A DNA stretch of 64,000 nt, from NCBI RefSeq assembly GCF_014649495.1, contig NZ_BMTD01000001.1, positions 558,001 through 622,000 of the forward strand, written 5' to 3'. The notes beneath the pieces were generated by a model that saw nothing but the letters and a program-made list of their open reading frames with translations, was not told the DNA's origin and ran no database searches. This DNA comes from Streptomyces filipinensis (lineage in GTDB: Bacteria; Actinomycetota; Actinomycetes; Streptomycetales; Streptomycetaceae). Positions within the stretch are counted from its first letter, which is position 1. The number at the start of each line of letters is the position of its first letter. Below, piece after piece: positions 19,272 through 30,328 of the stretch. Both the position numbers and the translations under genes were made by a program.

Positions 19272-19628
19272 ATGACCGAGAGCAACGCACTGGATCCCGA
19301 GGACCGCAAGATCGTCACCCTGGCCCGTTCCGCGCGGGCCCGTAACGGTGTGCCGGAGGGGGCGGCCGTACGGGACGAGACCGGGCGTACGTATGTGGCC
19401 GGGTCGGTTTCGCTGCCCTCGCTGAAGCTGAGCGCGCTGCGCACGGCGGTGGCCATGGCGGTGGCTTCGGGGGCCACGTCGCTGGAGGCGGCGGCGGTGG
19501 TGAGCGAGGCGGAGTCGGTGCCGGCCGAGGACCTGGCCGCGGTGGCCGACCTGGGGAGTGCGGGGACGCCGGTGCTGCTGGCCGGGGTCGACGGGGTGGT
19601 GCGGGTCACCGTCTTCGCCGGTCGCTGA
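19272..19628 (+). CDS. Cytidine deaminase-like protein lacking zinc ligands
   Basis: The 118-residue protein follows the cytidine deaminase layout (R-K-I-V-T-L-A-R-S-A-R-A-R...A-A-V-R-D-E-T-G-R-T-Y...). Where the active enzyme has C/H-A-E, this has S54-A55-L56, and the later P-C-x-x-C is replaced by a stretch without Cys. It therefore probably cannot bind the catalytic zinc and may be structural or regulatory. Its position between the corC/yjbR block and era is where Streptomyces genomes carry a gene annotated as cytidine deaminase. It begins 28 bp after the XRE gene. Confidence 0.75.
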   Translation: MTESNALDPEDRKIVTLARSARARNGVPEGAAVRDETGRTYVAGSVSLPSLKLSALRTAVAMAVASGATSLEAAAVVSEAESVPAEDLAAVADLGSAGTPVLLAGVDGVVRVTVFAGR

Positions 19629-19834
19629 GCGGAGCCGGCAGCGGCCGAACGAAAGGTCGGCTGGAATTCAACCTTGTTGGCCTCTCGCCCCTGCGCGTCA
19701 ATGAAGCCGTACGTTCCGACGGACCGTCAGATCCGCACCGCCGAACGCAGTGTGTCCGCACCCGCCTGCCCAGGCCTCTCGCCCGTCGGAGCCCCCCACA
19801 TCTCACTCCCCACAGGGAAGGGAAGCGGATCCCC

Positions 19835-20311
19835 ATGAGAGGCACGCGCACGGCAACGGGTGCGGCGCTGGTCGCCGGGGCCCTCGCGGTCACCGGACTC
19901 GCCCTCGCGCCCACCGCGGCCGCCGTCACCCCACAGTCGGCGACCATCACCGCGAGCTGCGGCATCTTCGGTGGCGGTACGGCCACGCTCACCGCCACCC
20001 AGAGCGGCACCTCGGCCACCATCACCCTCACCTCCTCCGCCGTCACCGCGCCGGTCGCGGTGGCCCAGGACTCCATCACCTCCACCCTCACCCTGGCCAA
20101 GGCCGGCGGTGGTTCCGTCGTCTTCAGCGGCAAGAAGAACCCAGCCATGAACACCGGCGCCCCGGTCAGCGTCGGCCCGCTGCCCGGCACCGTCGCCTCC
20201 GGTGACCGCCTGGACGCCTACGGCGGCTCGCTGAAGATGGTGATCTTCGGGATCACCGTGACCTGCACCGCGAACGGTCCGCAGGCTCCCGGCCCGTTCG
20301 TGTTCGACTGA
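19835..20311 (+). CDS. Small secreted protein, unknown function
   Basis: The 158-residue product begins with a Sec signal peptide (basic M-R-G-T-R, hydrophobic core about 9-28, A-x-A cleavage near residue 30). The mature part is Thr/Ser/Gly-rich, predicted all-beta, with one Cys near the N-terminus (A-S-C-G-I-F) and one near the C-terminus (T-V-T-C-T-A-N-G) that could form a disulphide. It resembles the first half of the next gene's product (G-K-K-N-P and C-terminal T-C-T motifs at similar spacing). A GGAAG ribosome site precedes the ATG. Confidence 0.75.
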   Translation: MRGTRTATGAALVAGALAVTGLALAPTAAAVTPQSATITASCGIFGGGTATLTATQSGTSATITLTSSAVTAPVAVAQDSITSTLTLAKAGGGSVVFSGKKNPAMNTGAPVSVGPLPGTVASGDRLDAYGGSLKMVIFGITVTCTANGPQAPGPFVFD

Positions 20312-20324
20312 GCGATCTGTTCCG

Positions 20325-20366
20325 GATGCCGCAGAAACTGATGATCCGTCAGGTTTCTGCGGCATC
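20325..20366 (+). terminator. Hairpin terminator after the small secreted gene
   Basis: Perfect 14 bp arms (20325-20338 and 20353-20366; GATGCCGCAGAAAC and its complement) enclose a 14-nt loop that can extend the stem with TGA/TCA. It starts 13 nt after the stop. There is no long U-run. Confidence 0.7.
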
Positions 20367-20453
20367 TCCATTGACTTCTCACCCCCGCTCCACATCAATG
20401 CCCCCTGTCGGCGCAGATGAGCCGCTGCGCCCACAACCCTCAGGAGGGGGCCC

Positions 20454-21782
20454 ATGGGCTTCACACCCCGAAGATCCCGACGGTGGCGCTGGGCGTCACT
20501 GTTCGGGGCGACCGCGCTCGCGGTCACCGCGGGCGGCGCGCTGGCCTGTCCGGCCGGCGCCGCCGGCACCAACGTGGACTTCGCCACGCACTGCATCCCG
20601 CCCGCCGTCGCGGGCATCCCGCCGATCGACGGCACCACGACCGCCAGCGTCTCGGCGGACAACACCAGCCCGAAGGTCGGCGACACGGTCACCGTGACCT
20701 ACACGGTGGTCACGGCCGCCGCGAGCAATCCCACCGACCTGGCCCTGCCGGCCGACATCATGACCCCGACCGGCAAGGTCACCCTGGGCGGTGCCCAGAC
20801 CGGTGACGTCACCGTGGCCGGGCCGAAGAAAAACCCGCCGGTGCCGGGGAAGGCCGCCTTCCCGTCCTTCTCCATGACCGGCACGTTCACCGTCACCAAG
20901 GCCGGCCAGATCACGCTCTCGCCCGGCGACTACAACATCCACACCAGCTACATCCTGGAGCTGGACACCCCCTGCACGGTCACCAACCCGCCCGCCCCGG
21001 TGTCCCAGACCGTGACGGCGACCGACGGGACCCCGGCCAACACCCGTGCCATCTCGCTGGGTTCCGCCTCCGGTGACCCGGGCGCCGCCGTCACCGTCAC
21101 CGGCAGCAACTTCACCCCGGGCGCCACCGTCACACTGGCCGGGCGGTCCGGTGGCACCCAGACCGCCGACACCGCGACCGTGACCGCGAACGCCCAGGGC
21201 TCCTTCAGCGGTTCCCTCGTCGTCAAGGACAAGACGACGACCGGGATCGTGGCCTACGAGGGCGGCTCCTGGAGCGCGGACAAGGGCGCGGGCCCCGCGG
21301 CCTACGTCGTCAACGACGACACGCCCGTCCCGCCCGGCAGCCAGAAGCTGACCACCACCGTCAAGGCGGGCACGCTGTCCATGAGCCAGGCCGGGGACTC
21401 CGTCGCACTGTCGGCGGTCGACTTCGGCAAGGGCGGGGCCTCCACGGGCAAGCTCCAGACCGTGACCGTGCAGGACTTCCGGGGCGGGCCCGCGGGCTGG
21501 TCCCTGACCGGCAAGGTCACCGACTTCACCGGTCCCGGCGGCAAGATCGACGCCGGGAAGCTGAGCTGGACCCCGGCCTGCGCGACCAAGCCGGGCAGCC
21601 CCAGCACCTGCAAGGCGGGGTCGGTGGGCACGGTGGGCGGATCGGGAGCGACCCTCGCGTCGACCTCCGACGGCACGCTCACCGGCGGTGAGTTCACCGT
21701 CGACGCCGGACTGTCCCTGGACGTACCGGCGTTCACGCCTCCGGGCGGGTACTCCGGCGTGCTCACGCTGACGCTCACCTGA
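20454..21782 (+). CDS. Secreted WxL-like surface protein
   Basis: A 442-residue secreted protein with a Sec signal (about 1-37, ending A-G-A-A-G). It has an N-terminal beta domain similar to the preceding small secreted protein, and a central Ig-like/IPT-type segment (about 200-270, G-D-P-G-A-A-V-T-V-T-G-S-N-F-T-P-G). The C-terminal region (about 300-442) contains G-W-S-L-T-G-K-V-T-D-F and ends G-Y-S-G-V-L-T-L-T-L-T, the layout of WxL domains, with the second W-x-L degenerated. WxL domains bind peptidoglycan non-covalently. The next gene encodes the usual DUF916 partner, which supports the call. Confidence 0.72.
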   Translation: MGFTPRRSRRWRWASLFGATALAVTAGGALACPAGAAGTNVDFATHCIPPAVAGIPPIDGTTTASVSADNTSPKVGDTVTVTYTVVTAAASNPTDLALPADIMTPTGKVTLGGAQTGDVTVAGPKKNPPVPGKAAFPSFSMTGTFTVTKAGQITLSPGDYNIHTSYILELDTPCTVTNPPAPVSQTVTATDGTPANTRAISLGSASGDPGAAVTVTGSNFTPGATVTLAGRSGGTQTADTATVTANAQGSFSGSLVVKDKTTTGIVAYEGGSWSADKGAGPAAYVVNDDTPVPPGSQKLTTTVKAGTLSMSQAGDSVALSAVDFGKGGASTGKLQTVTVQDFRGGPAGWSLTGKVTDFTGPGGKIDAGKLSWTPACATKPGSPSTCKAGSVGTVGGSGATLASTSDGTLTGGEFTVDAGLSLDVPAFTPPGGYSGVLTLTLT

Positions 21783-21861
21783 GCGCGCGGGCGTCCGCAC
21801 CCGCCCGTTCCCCTGTCTCCCGTCCGCGCCCGTCCGCGCCCGTCCGTGGGGGTCCGCACCC

Positions 21862-24527
<2,666 letters not shown>

Positions 24528-24577
24528 CGAAACCTCACGGTACGGCGGGGCCTCGTGGATCAGGGAGAATGAACGGC

Positions 24578-25531
24578 ATGAGCGTTCGCACCCAGTCATC
24601 CGAGCAGCCGGCCGAGACCGTCCACCGCGCCGGCTTCGCCTGCTTCGTGGGCCGCCCCAACGCGGGCAAGTCCACCCTCACGAACGCTCTGGTCGGGCAG
24701 AAGGTGGCGATCACCGCGAACCAGCCGCAGACGACGCGGCACACGGTACGCGGCATCGTGCACCGGCCCGACGCCCAGCTGATCCTGGTGGACACCCCGG
24801 GGCTCCACAAACCGCGCACCCTGCTCGGTGAGCGGCTCAACGACGTCGTGCGCACGACGTGGGCCGAGGTCGACGTGATCGGCTTCTGCCTGCCGGCGAA
24901 CGAGAAGATCGGTCCCGGGGACCGCTTCATCGCCAAGGAGCTGGCCGGGATCAAGAAGACCCCGAAGGTCGCCATCGTCACCAAGACCGACCTGGTCGAC
25001 TCGAAGACCCTGGCCGAGCAGCTGATCGCCATCGACCAGCTGGGCAGGGACCTGGGCATCGAGTGGGCGGAGATCGTGCCGGTCTCGGCGGTCGGCTCCC
25101 AGCAGGTCGACCTGCTGGCCGAGCTCCTGATCCCCCTGCTCCCCGAGGGCCCCGCGCTCTACCCCGAGGGCGACCTGACGGACGAGCCCGAGCAGGTCAT
25201 GATCGCGGAACTCATCCGTGAGGCCGCGCTGGAGGGCGTCCGCGACGAGCTGCCGCACTCCATCGCCGTGGTCGTGGAGGAGATGCTCCCGCGCGAGGAC
25301 CGCCCCGCGGACCGTCCGCTGCTGGACATCCACGCCAACGTCTACATCGAGCGGCCCAGCCAGAAGGGCATCATCATCGGCCCCAAGGGCAAGCGGCTGA
25401 AGGAGGTCGGCATCAAGTCCCGCAAGCAGATCGAGGCGCTGCTCGGTACGCCGGTGTTCCTGGACCTGCATGTGAAGGTGGCCAAGGACTGGCAGCGCGA
25501 CCCGAAGCAGCTGCGGAAGCTGGGCTTCTAG
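24578..25531 (+). CDS. era: GTPase Era
   Basis: Essential GTPase that binds 16S rRNA and helps 30S assembly. The 317 residues include G1 G-R-P-N-A-G-K-S (25-32), G3 D-T-P-G (about 72-75), G4 T-K-T-D and a C-terminal KH domain (about 225-317) with the G-x-x-G motif I-G-P-K-G-K-R. The second ATG (24578) has GGAG at 9 nt, whereas the first ATG (24569) has it at only 2 nt, so the shorter form is preferred. Confidence 0.95.
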   Translation: MSVRTQSSEQPAETVHRAGFACFVGRPNAGKSTLTNALVGQKVAITANQPQTTRHTVRGIVHRPDAQLILVDTPGLHKPRTLLGERLNDVVRTTWAEVDVIGFCLPANEKIGPGDRFIAKELAGIKKTPKVAIVTKTDLVDSKTLAEQLIAIDQLGRDLGIEWAEIVPVSAVGSQQVDLLAELLIPLLPEGPALYPEGDLTDEPEQVMIAELIREAALEGVRDELPHSIAVVVEEMLPREDRPADRPLLDIHANVYIERPSQKGIIIGPKGKRLKEVGIKSRKQIEALLGTPVFLDLHVKVAKDWQRDPKQLRKLGF

Positions 25532-25549
25532 CCCCGCGCTTCCTCTCCT

Positions 25550-26425
25550 TCACGGGGCGGTGCCCCGGGGTTCCTCCAGGTGGGCGCGGGCCGGGGCCAT
25601 GTCCTGCACCCCCACCACCCTCAGCAGCTGGAGCCGTTCGTGGGACTCCGTGCCCGGGCGGGCCGTGTGGAGGACGAGGCAGTGGTGGTCGTCGGTCAGG
25701 AGGACCTCGCAGTCCAGTTCCAGCGGGCCCACCACCGGATGCCGGAAACGCTTCGTGGAGCCGCGCCGGACCGCCACCTCGTGTGCGTCCCACAGGCGCG
25801 CGAACTCCTCGCTCGCGGCGCGCAGTTCGGCCACCAGAGCGGCCGGCCGCGGGTCGTCGGGCCGGGCGGCGGCGACGGCGCGCAGGTTCGCCACGTGCCG
25901 GCGCGCGTGGTGCGGCACGTCCTCGGGCGGGAAAAGCTCGCGCGCCGCCGGGTCCAGGAAGAAGCGGCGGACCAGATTGCGCTCCCGGGGCGGCCGGGCC
26001 AGCGCGTCCCCTGACAGCGCCCGCGACATGGCGTTCTGCGCCAGCACCTCGCCGCAGTCCGTCACCACCATCGCCGGCGCGTCGTGCAGCCGGTCCAGGA
26101 CCAGCAGCAGCCCGGGCCGCACATGCCCGAAGACCGCCTCCCGGCGGGGCGGTTCCTCGCCGGTCAGATGGAAGAGGTGGTCGCGTTCGTCGTCGGTCAG
26201 CCGCAGCGCCCGGGCCAGGGCGGTGAGCATCTGGCGGGACGGGCGCGGGCCCCGGCACTGTTCCAGCCGGGTGTAGTAGTCGACCGACATACCGGCCAGC
26301 GAGGCCACCTCCTCCCGCCGCAGGCCGGGGGTACGGCGGCGGGCGCCGGGCGTGAGGCCCACGTCGGACGGGTCCAGGCGGGCACGGGAACGGCGCAGGA
26401 AGTCGGCGAGTTCGGCTCGGTTCAC
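25550..26425 (-). CDS. XRE regulator with MmyB-like domain (second copy)
   Basis: A 291-residue regulator with the same architecture as the one at 18365: an HTH with R-R-R-T-P-G-L-R-R-E-E-V-A-S-L-A-G-M-S-V-D-Y-Y-T-R-L-E-Q, then a PAS-like C-terminal domain with N-L-V-R-R-F-F-L-D-P-A-A-R and H-P-V-V-G-P-L-E-L-D. The start is GTG. It is divergent from an SDR oxidoreductase across 123 bp containing an inverted repeat (CAGGG 26459-26463, CCCTG 26474-26478), the usual arrangement for MmyB-family regulators and their oxidoreductase targets. Confidence 0.88.
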   Translation of the reverse strand: MNRAELADFLRRSRARLDPSDVGLTPGARRRTPGLRREEVASLAGMSVDYYTRLEQCRGPRPSRQMLTALARALRLTDDERDHLFHLTGEEPPRREAVFGHVRPGLLLVLDRLHDAPAMVVTDCGEVLAQNAMSRALSGDALARPPRERNLVRRFFLDPAARELFPPEDVPHHARRHVANLRAVAAARPDDPRPAALVAELRAASEEFARLWDAHEVAVRRGSTKRFRHPVVGPLELDCEVLLTDDHHCLVLHTARPGTESHERLQLLRVVGVQDMAPARAHLEEPRGTAP

Positions 26426-26458
26426 CCCTTCAGGGTGGGGCAGCGCGCGCGGCTTATC

Positions 26459-26478
26459 CAGGGAGTGCCGGTCCCCTG
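26459..26478. promoter_or_regulatory. Inverted repeat in the XRE/SDR divergent promoter
   Basis: CAGGG and CCCTG arms separated by 10 bases, between two divergent starts. It is a candidate operator for the MmyB-type regulator; the arms are short, so chance occurrence is possible. Confidence 0.3.
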
Positions 26479-26548
26479 ATCGGGAGGTCTCTCCCGGCCG
26501 GCGCGGAACCGCCCGACAGTGGTGGCACCGGGTCGAGAGGAGCAGAAC

Positions 26549-27403
26549 ATGCTGACACTGGTGACGGGCACCACGGGACAGGTCGGCCGGCGCTTCGTGC
26601 CGAGGCTGCTGGCGCAGCGGCGGCCGGGGGAGCAGGTACGGGTCCTGGTGCGGGACGCGGCACGCGGCGAGGCCTTCGCGGAGCTGGGCGCCCAGGTCGC
26701 CGTCGGCGATCTGCGGGACGAGGACACGCTCGGCAAGGCGGTGGCCGGGGCGGACGCGGTCGTGAACGTCGCCGCGTCCTTCCGCGGGGTACCGGACGAG
26801 GAGGCGTGGGCCGTCAACCGGGACGCCGCCGTGGCCCTGGGCCGGGCCGCGCTGGCCTCCGGCGTGCGGCGCTTCGTGCAGGTCAGCACGTGTCTCGTGT
26901 ACGGCGTCGGACGGGGCCGTCCGCTGACCGAGGACGACGAGACCCGGCCCGGCGGCGCGATGTGGGGCGCCTACCCCGAGTCCAAGGCGGCGGCCGAACG
27001 CGAGCTGCTCGGGCTCCAGGGCATGGAGGTGCGTGTGGGCCGGCTGCCCTTCGTCTACGGCGACGGCGATCCACACCTCGCCCAGTCCCTGCGCTGGGCC
27101 ACGCACTGGGCGTCCACCCAGCGGCTGCACATGGGCCACCACGCCGATGTCGCCCAGGGACTGCTGCGCCTGCTGTACGCACCGGCGGTGAGCGGCCCGG
27201 TCTACAACATCGCCGACGACGCCCCCGTCACGGCGGTCGAGCTGCACCGGCTCAACGGCGTCGAACTGCCCGCCGGCATGCACACGCGGACCGACCCGGA
27301 CCCGTGGCTGGGGATCGTGTCCACCGAGCGGATCCGCCGGGACCTCGGATTCCGGCCCGTCCACCCGACCGTCTGGGCCGCCCGCGACGCCGGAGCCCTC
27401 TGA
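26549..27403 (+). CDS. NAD(P)-dependent SDR-type oxidoreductase/epimerase
   Basis: Extended short-chain dehydrogenase of 284 residues. The N-terminal Rossmann motif is V-T-G-T-T-G-Q-V-G-R-R-F, a cofactor Asp appears in V-G-D-L-R-D, and Y-P-E-S-K-A-A-A-E carries the catalytic Tyr and Lys with an upstream Ser in V-S-T-C-L-V-Y-G. A GAGAGGAG site precedes the ATG at 26549. Its divergent partner is an MmyB-type XRE regulator that probably controls it. Substrate unknown. Confidence 0.87.
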   Translation: MLTLVTGTTGQVGRRFVPRLLAQRRPGEQVRVLVRDAARGEAFAELGAQVAVGDLRDEDTLGKAVAGADAVVNVAASFRGVPDEEAWAVNRDAAVALGRAALASGVRRFVQVSTCLVYGVGRGRPLTEDDETRPGGAMWGAYPESKAAAERELLGLQGMEVRVGRLPFVYGDGDPHLAQSLRWATHWASTQRLHMGHHADVAQGLLRLLYAPAVSGPVYNIADDAPVTAVELHRLNGVELPAGMHTRTDPDPWLGIVSTERIRRDLGFRPVHPTVWAARDAGAL

Positions 27404-27416
27404 GCCACCCGGCCCC

Positions 27417-28673
27417 CTAGTCGACGCCCCTGATCCGGCCCACCAGTGCCGCCCCGGCCAGCCCGATCGCCGCCGCGAGCAGGTACAGCACCCGGTACCC
27501 GCCGAGGTAGGTCACGATCGGCGCGGCCAGGGCGGGGGCCGCGACCTGGGGCAGGGCGTTGGCCACGTTGATCACGCCGAGGTCCTTGCCCCGGTCCAGC
27601 GCCTTCGGCAGGACGTCCGTCATCAGCGCGAAGTCGACGGAGGTGAACACGCCGAAGCCGACGCCGAGAACGGCGGCCGCCACGATCGCGCCGGGCCAGG
27701 TCTGCCAGCCGGCCAGCGCCGCCGTCGCCACCGCCATCAGCGTGCCGGACCAGACGACGAACGGCTTGCGCCGGCCGACCCGGTCCGACCAGACGCCGCC
27801 CGCGACCACGGTCGCCACCAGCGTGAGGCCGTTGACGGCGGTCAGGACCAGCACCCCCTGGCCGGGGTCGGGGCGGTGCAGCCGGTCGCGGAGGTAGTAG
27901 AGGAGGTACAGCAGCACCAGGGAGTTGCTGAGGTTGATCAGGAAGCGGGTCAGCCAGGCCCAGCCGAGGTCGGGGTGGCGGCGCGGGCTCAGCCAGAAGC
28001 CCGCCAGAAACCCGCGCCAGGACCATCGCGGCCGGTCCTGCCGCGCGAGCCGCAGATCCTCGTGGCGCAGGACGTACGGCAGCACGCCCACCGCCGTGCA
28101 CACCGCGCAGGCCGCGTACCCGGCGCGGATCCCGCCCGCCACCGTCGCGAGGCCCGTGCCGCCGACCACGCCGAGGATCTGCGCCGCCCCCAGCCAGCCG
28201 CCCACCGCGCCCCGCTGGAGCCGGGGCACCCGGTCCGGCACGGCCGCCGTCACCGCCGCGAACGCCGCGTTCAGCGTGAGCTGCACCAGGCACCAGCCCG
28301 CCGCCATGGACCACACCCCGCCCGCCCGCGCGAGCAGCAGCAGGGACACCGCGCCGCCCGCCGACCCGGCCACGATCCACGGCGTACGGCGGCCCCGGCG
28401 GGCCGTCGTACGGTCGGACAGGGCGCCGAAGAGCGGGTTGGCGAGCAGGGAGACCACCGCGCCGGCGCCGGTCACCCAGGCCAGCAGCGTCTCCTTGGGC
28501 ATCCCGGTGCCGGGTGCGAAGTCCCTGGCCTGGGAGGCGAGCAGGATCTGCAGCGGGCCGAACCAGCCGACCCAGATCGCCGCGTTGGCCAGCGAGAGGG
28601 CCGCCGTCCAGCCCCGGCCGACGGGTTCGACGGGTTCGGCCAGGGCGGCGGCCGGCTCGCCGGCCGTGGTCAT
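27417..28673 (-). CDS. MFS transporter, sugar or glycoside type
   Basis: A 12-helix MFS permease of 418 residues with an N-terminal cytosolic stretch. The loop G-A-L-S-D-R-T-T-A-R-R-G-R-R-T-P-W resembles glycoside/SLC45-type sugar carriers, and W-S-D-R-V-G-R-R-K is the second-half MFS motif. The ATG overlaps the stop of the GH1 gene by 4 bp, so the two are translationally coupled; uptake of a beta-glucoside followed by cytosolic hydrolysis is the natural reading. Confidence 0.85.
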   Translation of the reverse strand: MTTAGEPAAALAEPVEPVGRGWTAALSLANAAIWVGWFGPLQILLASQARDFAPGTGMPKETLLAWVTGAGAVVSLLANPLFGALSDRTTARRGRRTPWIVAGSAGGAVSLLLLARAGGVWSMAAGWCLVQLTLNAAFAAVTAAVPDRVPRLQRGAVGGWLGAAQILGVVGGTGLATVAGGIRAGYAACAVCTAVGVLPYVLRHEDLRLARQDRPRWSWRGFLAGFWLSPRRHPDLGWAWLTRFLINLSNSLVLLYLLYYLRDRLHRPDPGQGVLVLTAVNGLTLVATVVAGGVWSDRVGRRKPFVVWSGTLMAVATAALAGWQTWPGAIVAAAVLGVGFGVFTSVDFALMTDVLPKALDRGKDLGVINVANALPQVAAPALAAPIVTYLGGYRVLYLLAAAIGLAGAALVGRIRGVD

Positions 28674-29983
28674 CTCCGGGTCCGCAGCAGGTCCCGGAAC
28701 CAGTGGTAGGAGGCCTTCGGGGTGCGCTTCTGCGACGCGTGGTCCACGTGCACCAGGCCGAAGCGGCGGGCGTAGCCCTCGGCCCACTCGAAGTTGTCCA
28801 GCAGGGACCACACGAAGTAGCCGCGTACGTCCACGCCGGCCTCCAGTGCGCTGTGCAGGGCGCGGAGGTGGGCGTCCAGGTAGGCGATGCGGTCCTGGTC
28901 GTCGACGCCGTCGTAGGAGCAGCCGTTCTCGGTGATGACGATCGGCGGGAGCCGGTCGCCGTACCGCTCGCGGAAGCCGCACAGCAGCTCGGTGAGGCCC
29001 TCCGGGACGACCGGCCAGCCGAAGTCGGTCACCGGGCGGCCCTCGATCTCCCGGACGGAGAAGGGCAGTTCGGCGGGCATGCGCAGGCCGCCGTACTCGG
29101 TGGCGGTGCCCTGTGGGGCGCCCACGCGGGTCGGCGCGTAGTAGTTGACGCCGTACCAGTCGACGGGTTCGGCGATGACCTCCAGGTCCTGCTGTACGTC
29201 ACCGGGCATCAGCTCGCCCATCCCCTCGGGGTACGCGCCCAGGATGACCGGCTCGGCGAACAGGCGGTTGAGGAGGACGTCGTAGAAACCGGCCGCCTCG
29301 ACGTCCGCCGGGTCGGCGGAGGCGGACCAGGTGGGGCCGTGCGAGTTGGCGATGCCGACGTCCGTCGCCCCGGCCGCGCGCAGGGCCCGTACCGCGAGAC
29401 CGTGCGCGAGGAGCTGGTGGTGGGCGACCGGGAGCGCGTCGAACAGGAGCTGTCGGCCGGGGGCGTGGGCGCCGAGGGCGTGGCCCAGGAGGGTGTGCTC
29501 GGCGGGCTCGTTGAGGGTGATCCACTTGCGCACGCGGTCGCCGAGGCGCTCGGCCACCACGGAGACGTACTCGGCGAACCGGGCCGCCGTGTCCCGCTCC
29601 AGCCAGTCCAGCGCGGCGGGCAGGTCCCAGTGGAAGAGGGTGGGCACGGGCCGTACGCCCGCCGCGCACAGCTCGTCCACCAGGCGGTCGTAGAAGTCCA
29701 GCCCGCCCGGGGAGTTCACCCGGGGCCAGGAGACCGAGAAGCGGTACGCGTCCACGCCGAGGCCGGCGAGGAGGGCCACGTCCTCGCGGTAGCGGTGGTA
29801 GTGGTCGCAGGCCACCGCCGCCGTCGAACCGTCCTTCACCCGGCCCGGTTCGGCCGTGAACACGTCCCACACCGATGGCTCGCGCTGCTCGGCCGCCCCC
29901 TCGATCTGATGGGCCGAGGTCGAGACTCCCCACAGGAAGCCGTCCGGGAAGCGGGGTATCGGATCGCCTGCGTCAGTCGCCAT
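28670..29983 (-). CDS. GH1 family beta-glucosidase
   Basis: Retaining glycosidase of 437 residues. The acid/base Glu159 is in T-L-N-E-P and the nucleophile Glu352 in I-T-E-N-G; the N-terminal F-P-x-G-F-L-W-G-V-S-T-S-A-H-Q-I-E-G signature is intact. There is no signal peptide, so it acts in the cytosol. I chose the ATG at 29983; an upstream ATG at 30019 would add 12 poorly conserved residues. It is the first gene of a two-gene unit with the MFS transporter. Confidence 0.94.
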   Translation of the reverse strand: MATDAGDPIPRFPDGFLWGVSTSAHQIEGAAEQREPSVWDVFTAEPGRVKDGSTAAVACDHYHRYREDVALLAGLGVDAYRFSVSWPRVNSPGGLDFYDRLVDELCAAGVRPVPTLFHWDLPAALDWLERDTAARFAEYVSVVAERLGDRVRKWITLNEPAEHTLLGHALGAHAPGRQLLFDALPVAHHQLLAHGLAVRALRAAGATDVGIANSHGPTWSASADPADVEAAGFYDVLLNRLFAEPVILGAYPEGMGELMPGDVQQDLEVIAEPVDWYGVNYYAPTRVGAPQGTATEYGGLRMPAELPFSVREIEGRPVTDFGWPVVPEGLTELLCGFRERYGDRLPPIVITENGCSYDGVDDQDRIAYLDAHLRALHSALEAGVDVRGYFVWSLLDNFEWAEGYARRFGLVHVDHASQKRTPKASYHWFRDLLRTRR

Positions 29984-30040
29984 GGGCGGATCATCCTTAC
30001 CGCCGGTAACAGAAGTCAACGCCCCCGCACGGTCCGGTGC

Positions 30041-30307
30041 TCAGGCGCCCTCTTTCAGCACCCGGGAAATCAACTCCCGCTGCTCCTCGGTCAGTCGGGG
30101 GTCGGCCGCGTACACCGTGCGGCCGTCCACGGTGATCTCGTACCGGAAACCGTCCGGGACGCCGGCCGGCGGGGAGCCCTGGCCGGACGCGAGGACGCGC
30201 TCGGCCAGGGCCTGCCACTCCCGGGAGTCGGGCCGGCCCGAGGTGTCCACCTCGGCCCGGCGCTCGATGCCCGCGAAACCGCCCGTGCGCCGTACTTGAA
30301 TACGCAT
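30041..30307 (-). CDS. Emfourin-type protealysin inhibitor
   Basis: An 88-residue cytosolic protein that starts I-Q-V-R-R-T-G-G-F-A-G-I and ends with D-P-R-L-T-E-E-Q-R-E-L-I-S-R-V-L, the layout of emfourins, the proteinaceous inhibitors of protealysin-like M4 proteases. It lies 21 bp downstream of such a protease on the same strand, the conserved two-gene module. The predicted role is to keep the protease silent inside the cell. Confidence 0.87.
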   Translation of the reverse strand: MRIQVRRTGGFAGIERRAEVDTSGRPDSREWQALAERVLASGQGSPPAGVPDGFRYEITVDGRTVYAADPRLTEEQRELISRVLKEGA

Positions 30308-30328
30308 GGGGAACTGTCTAGTACGGAA

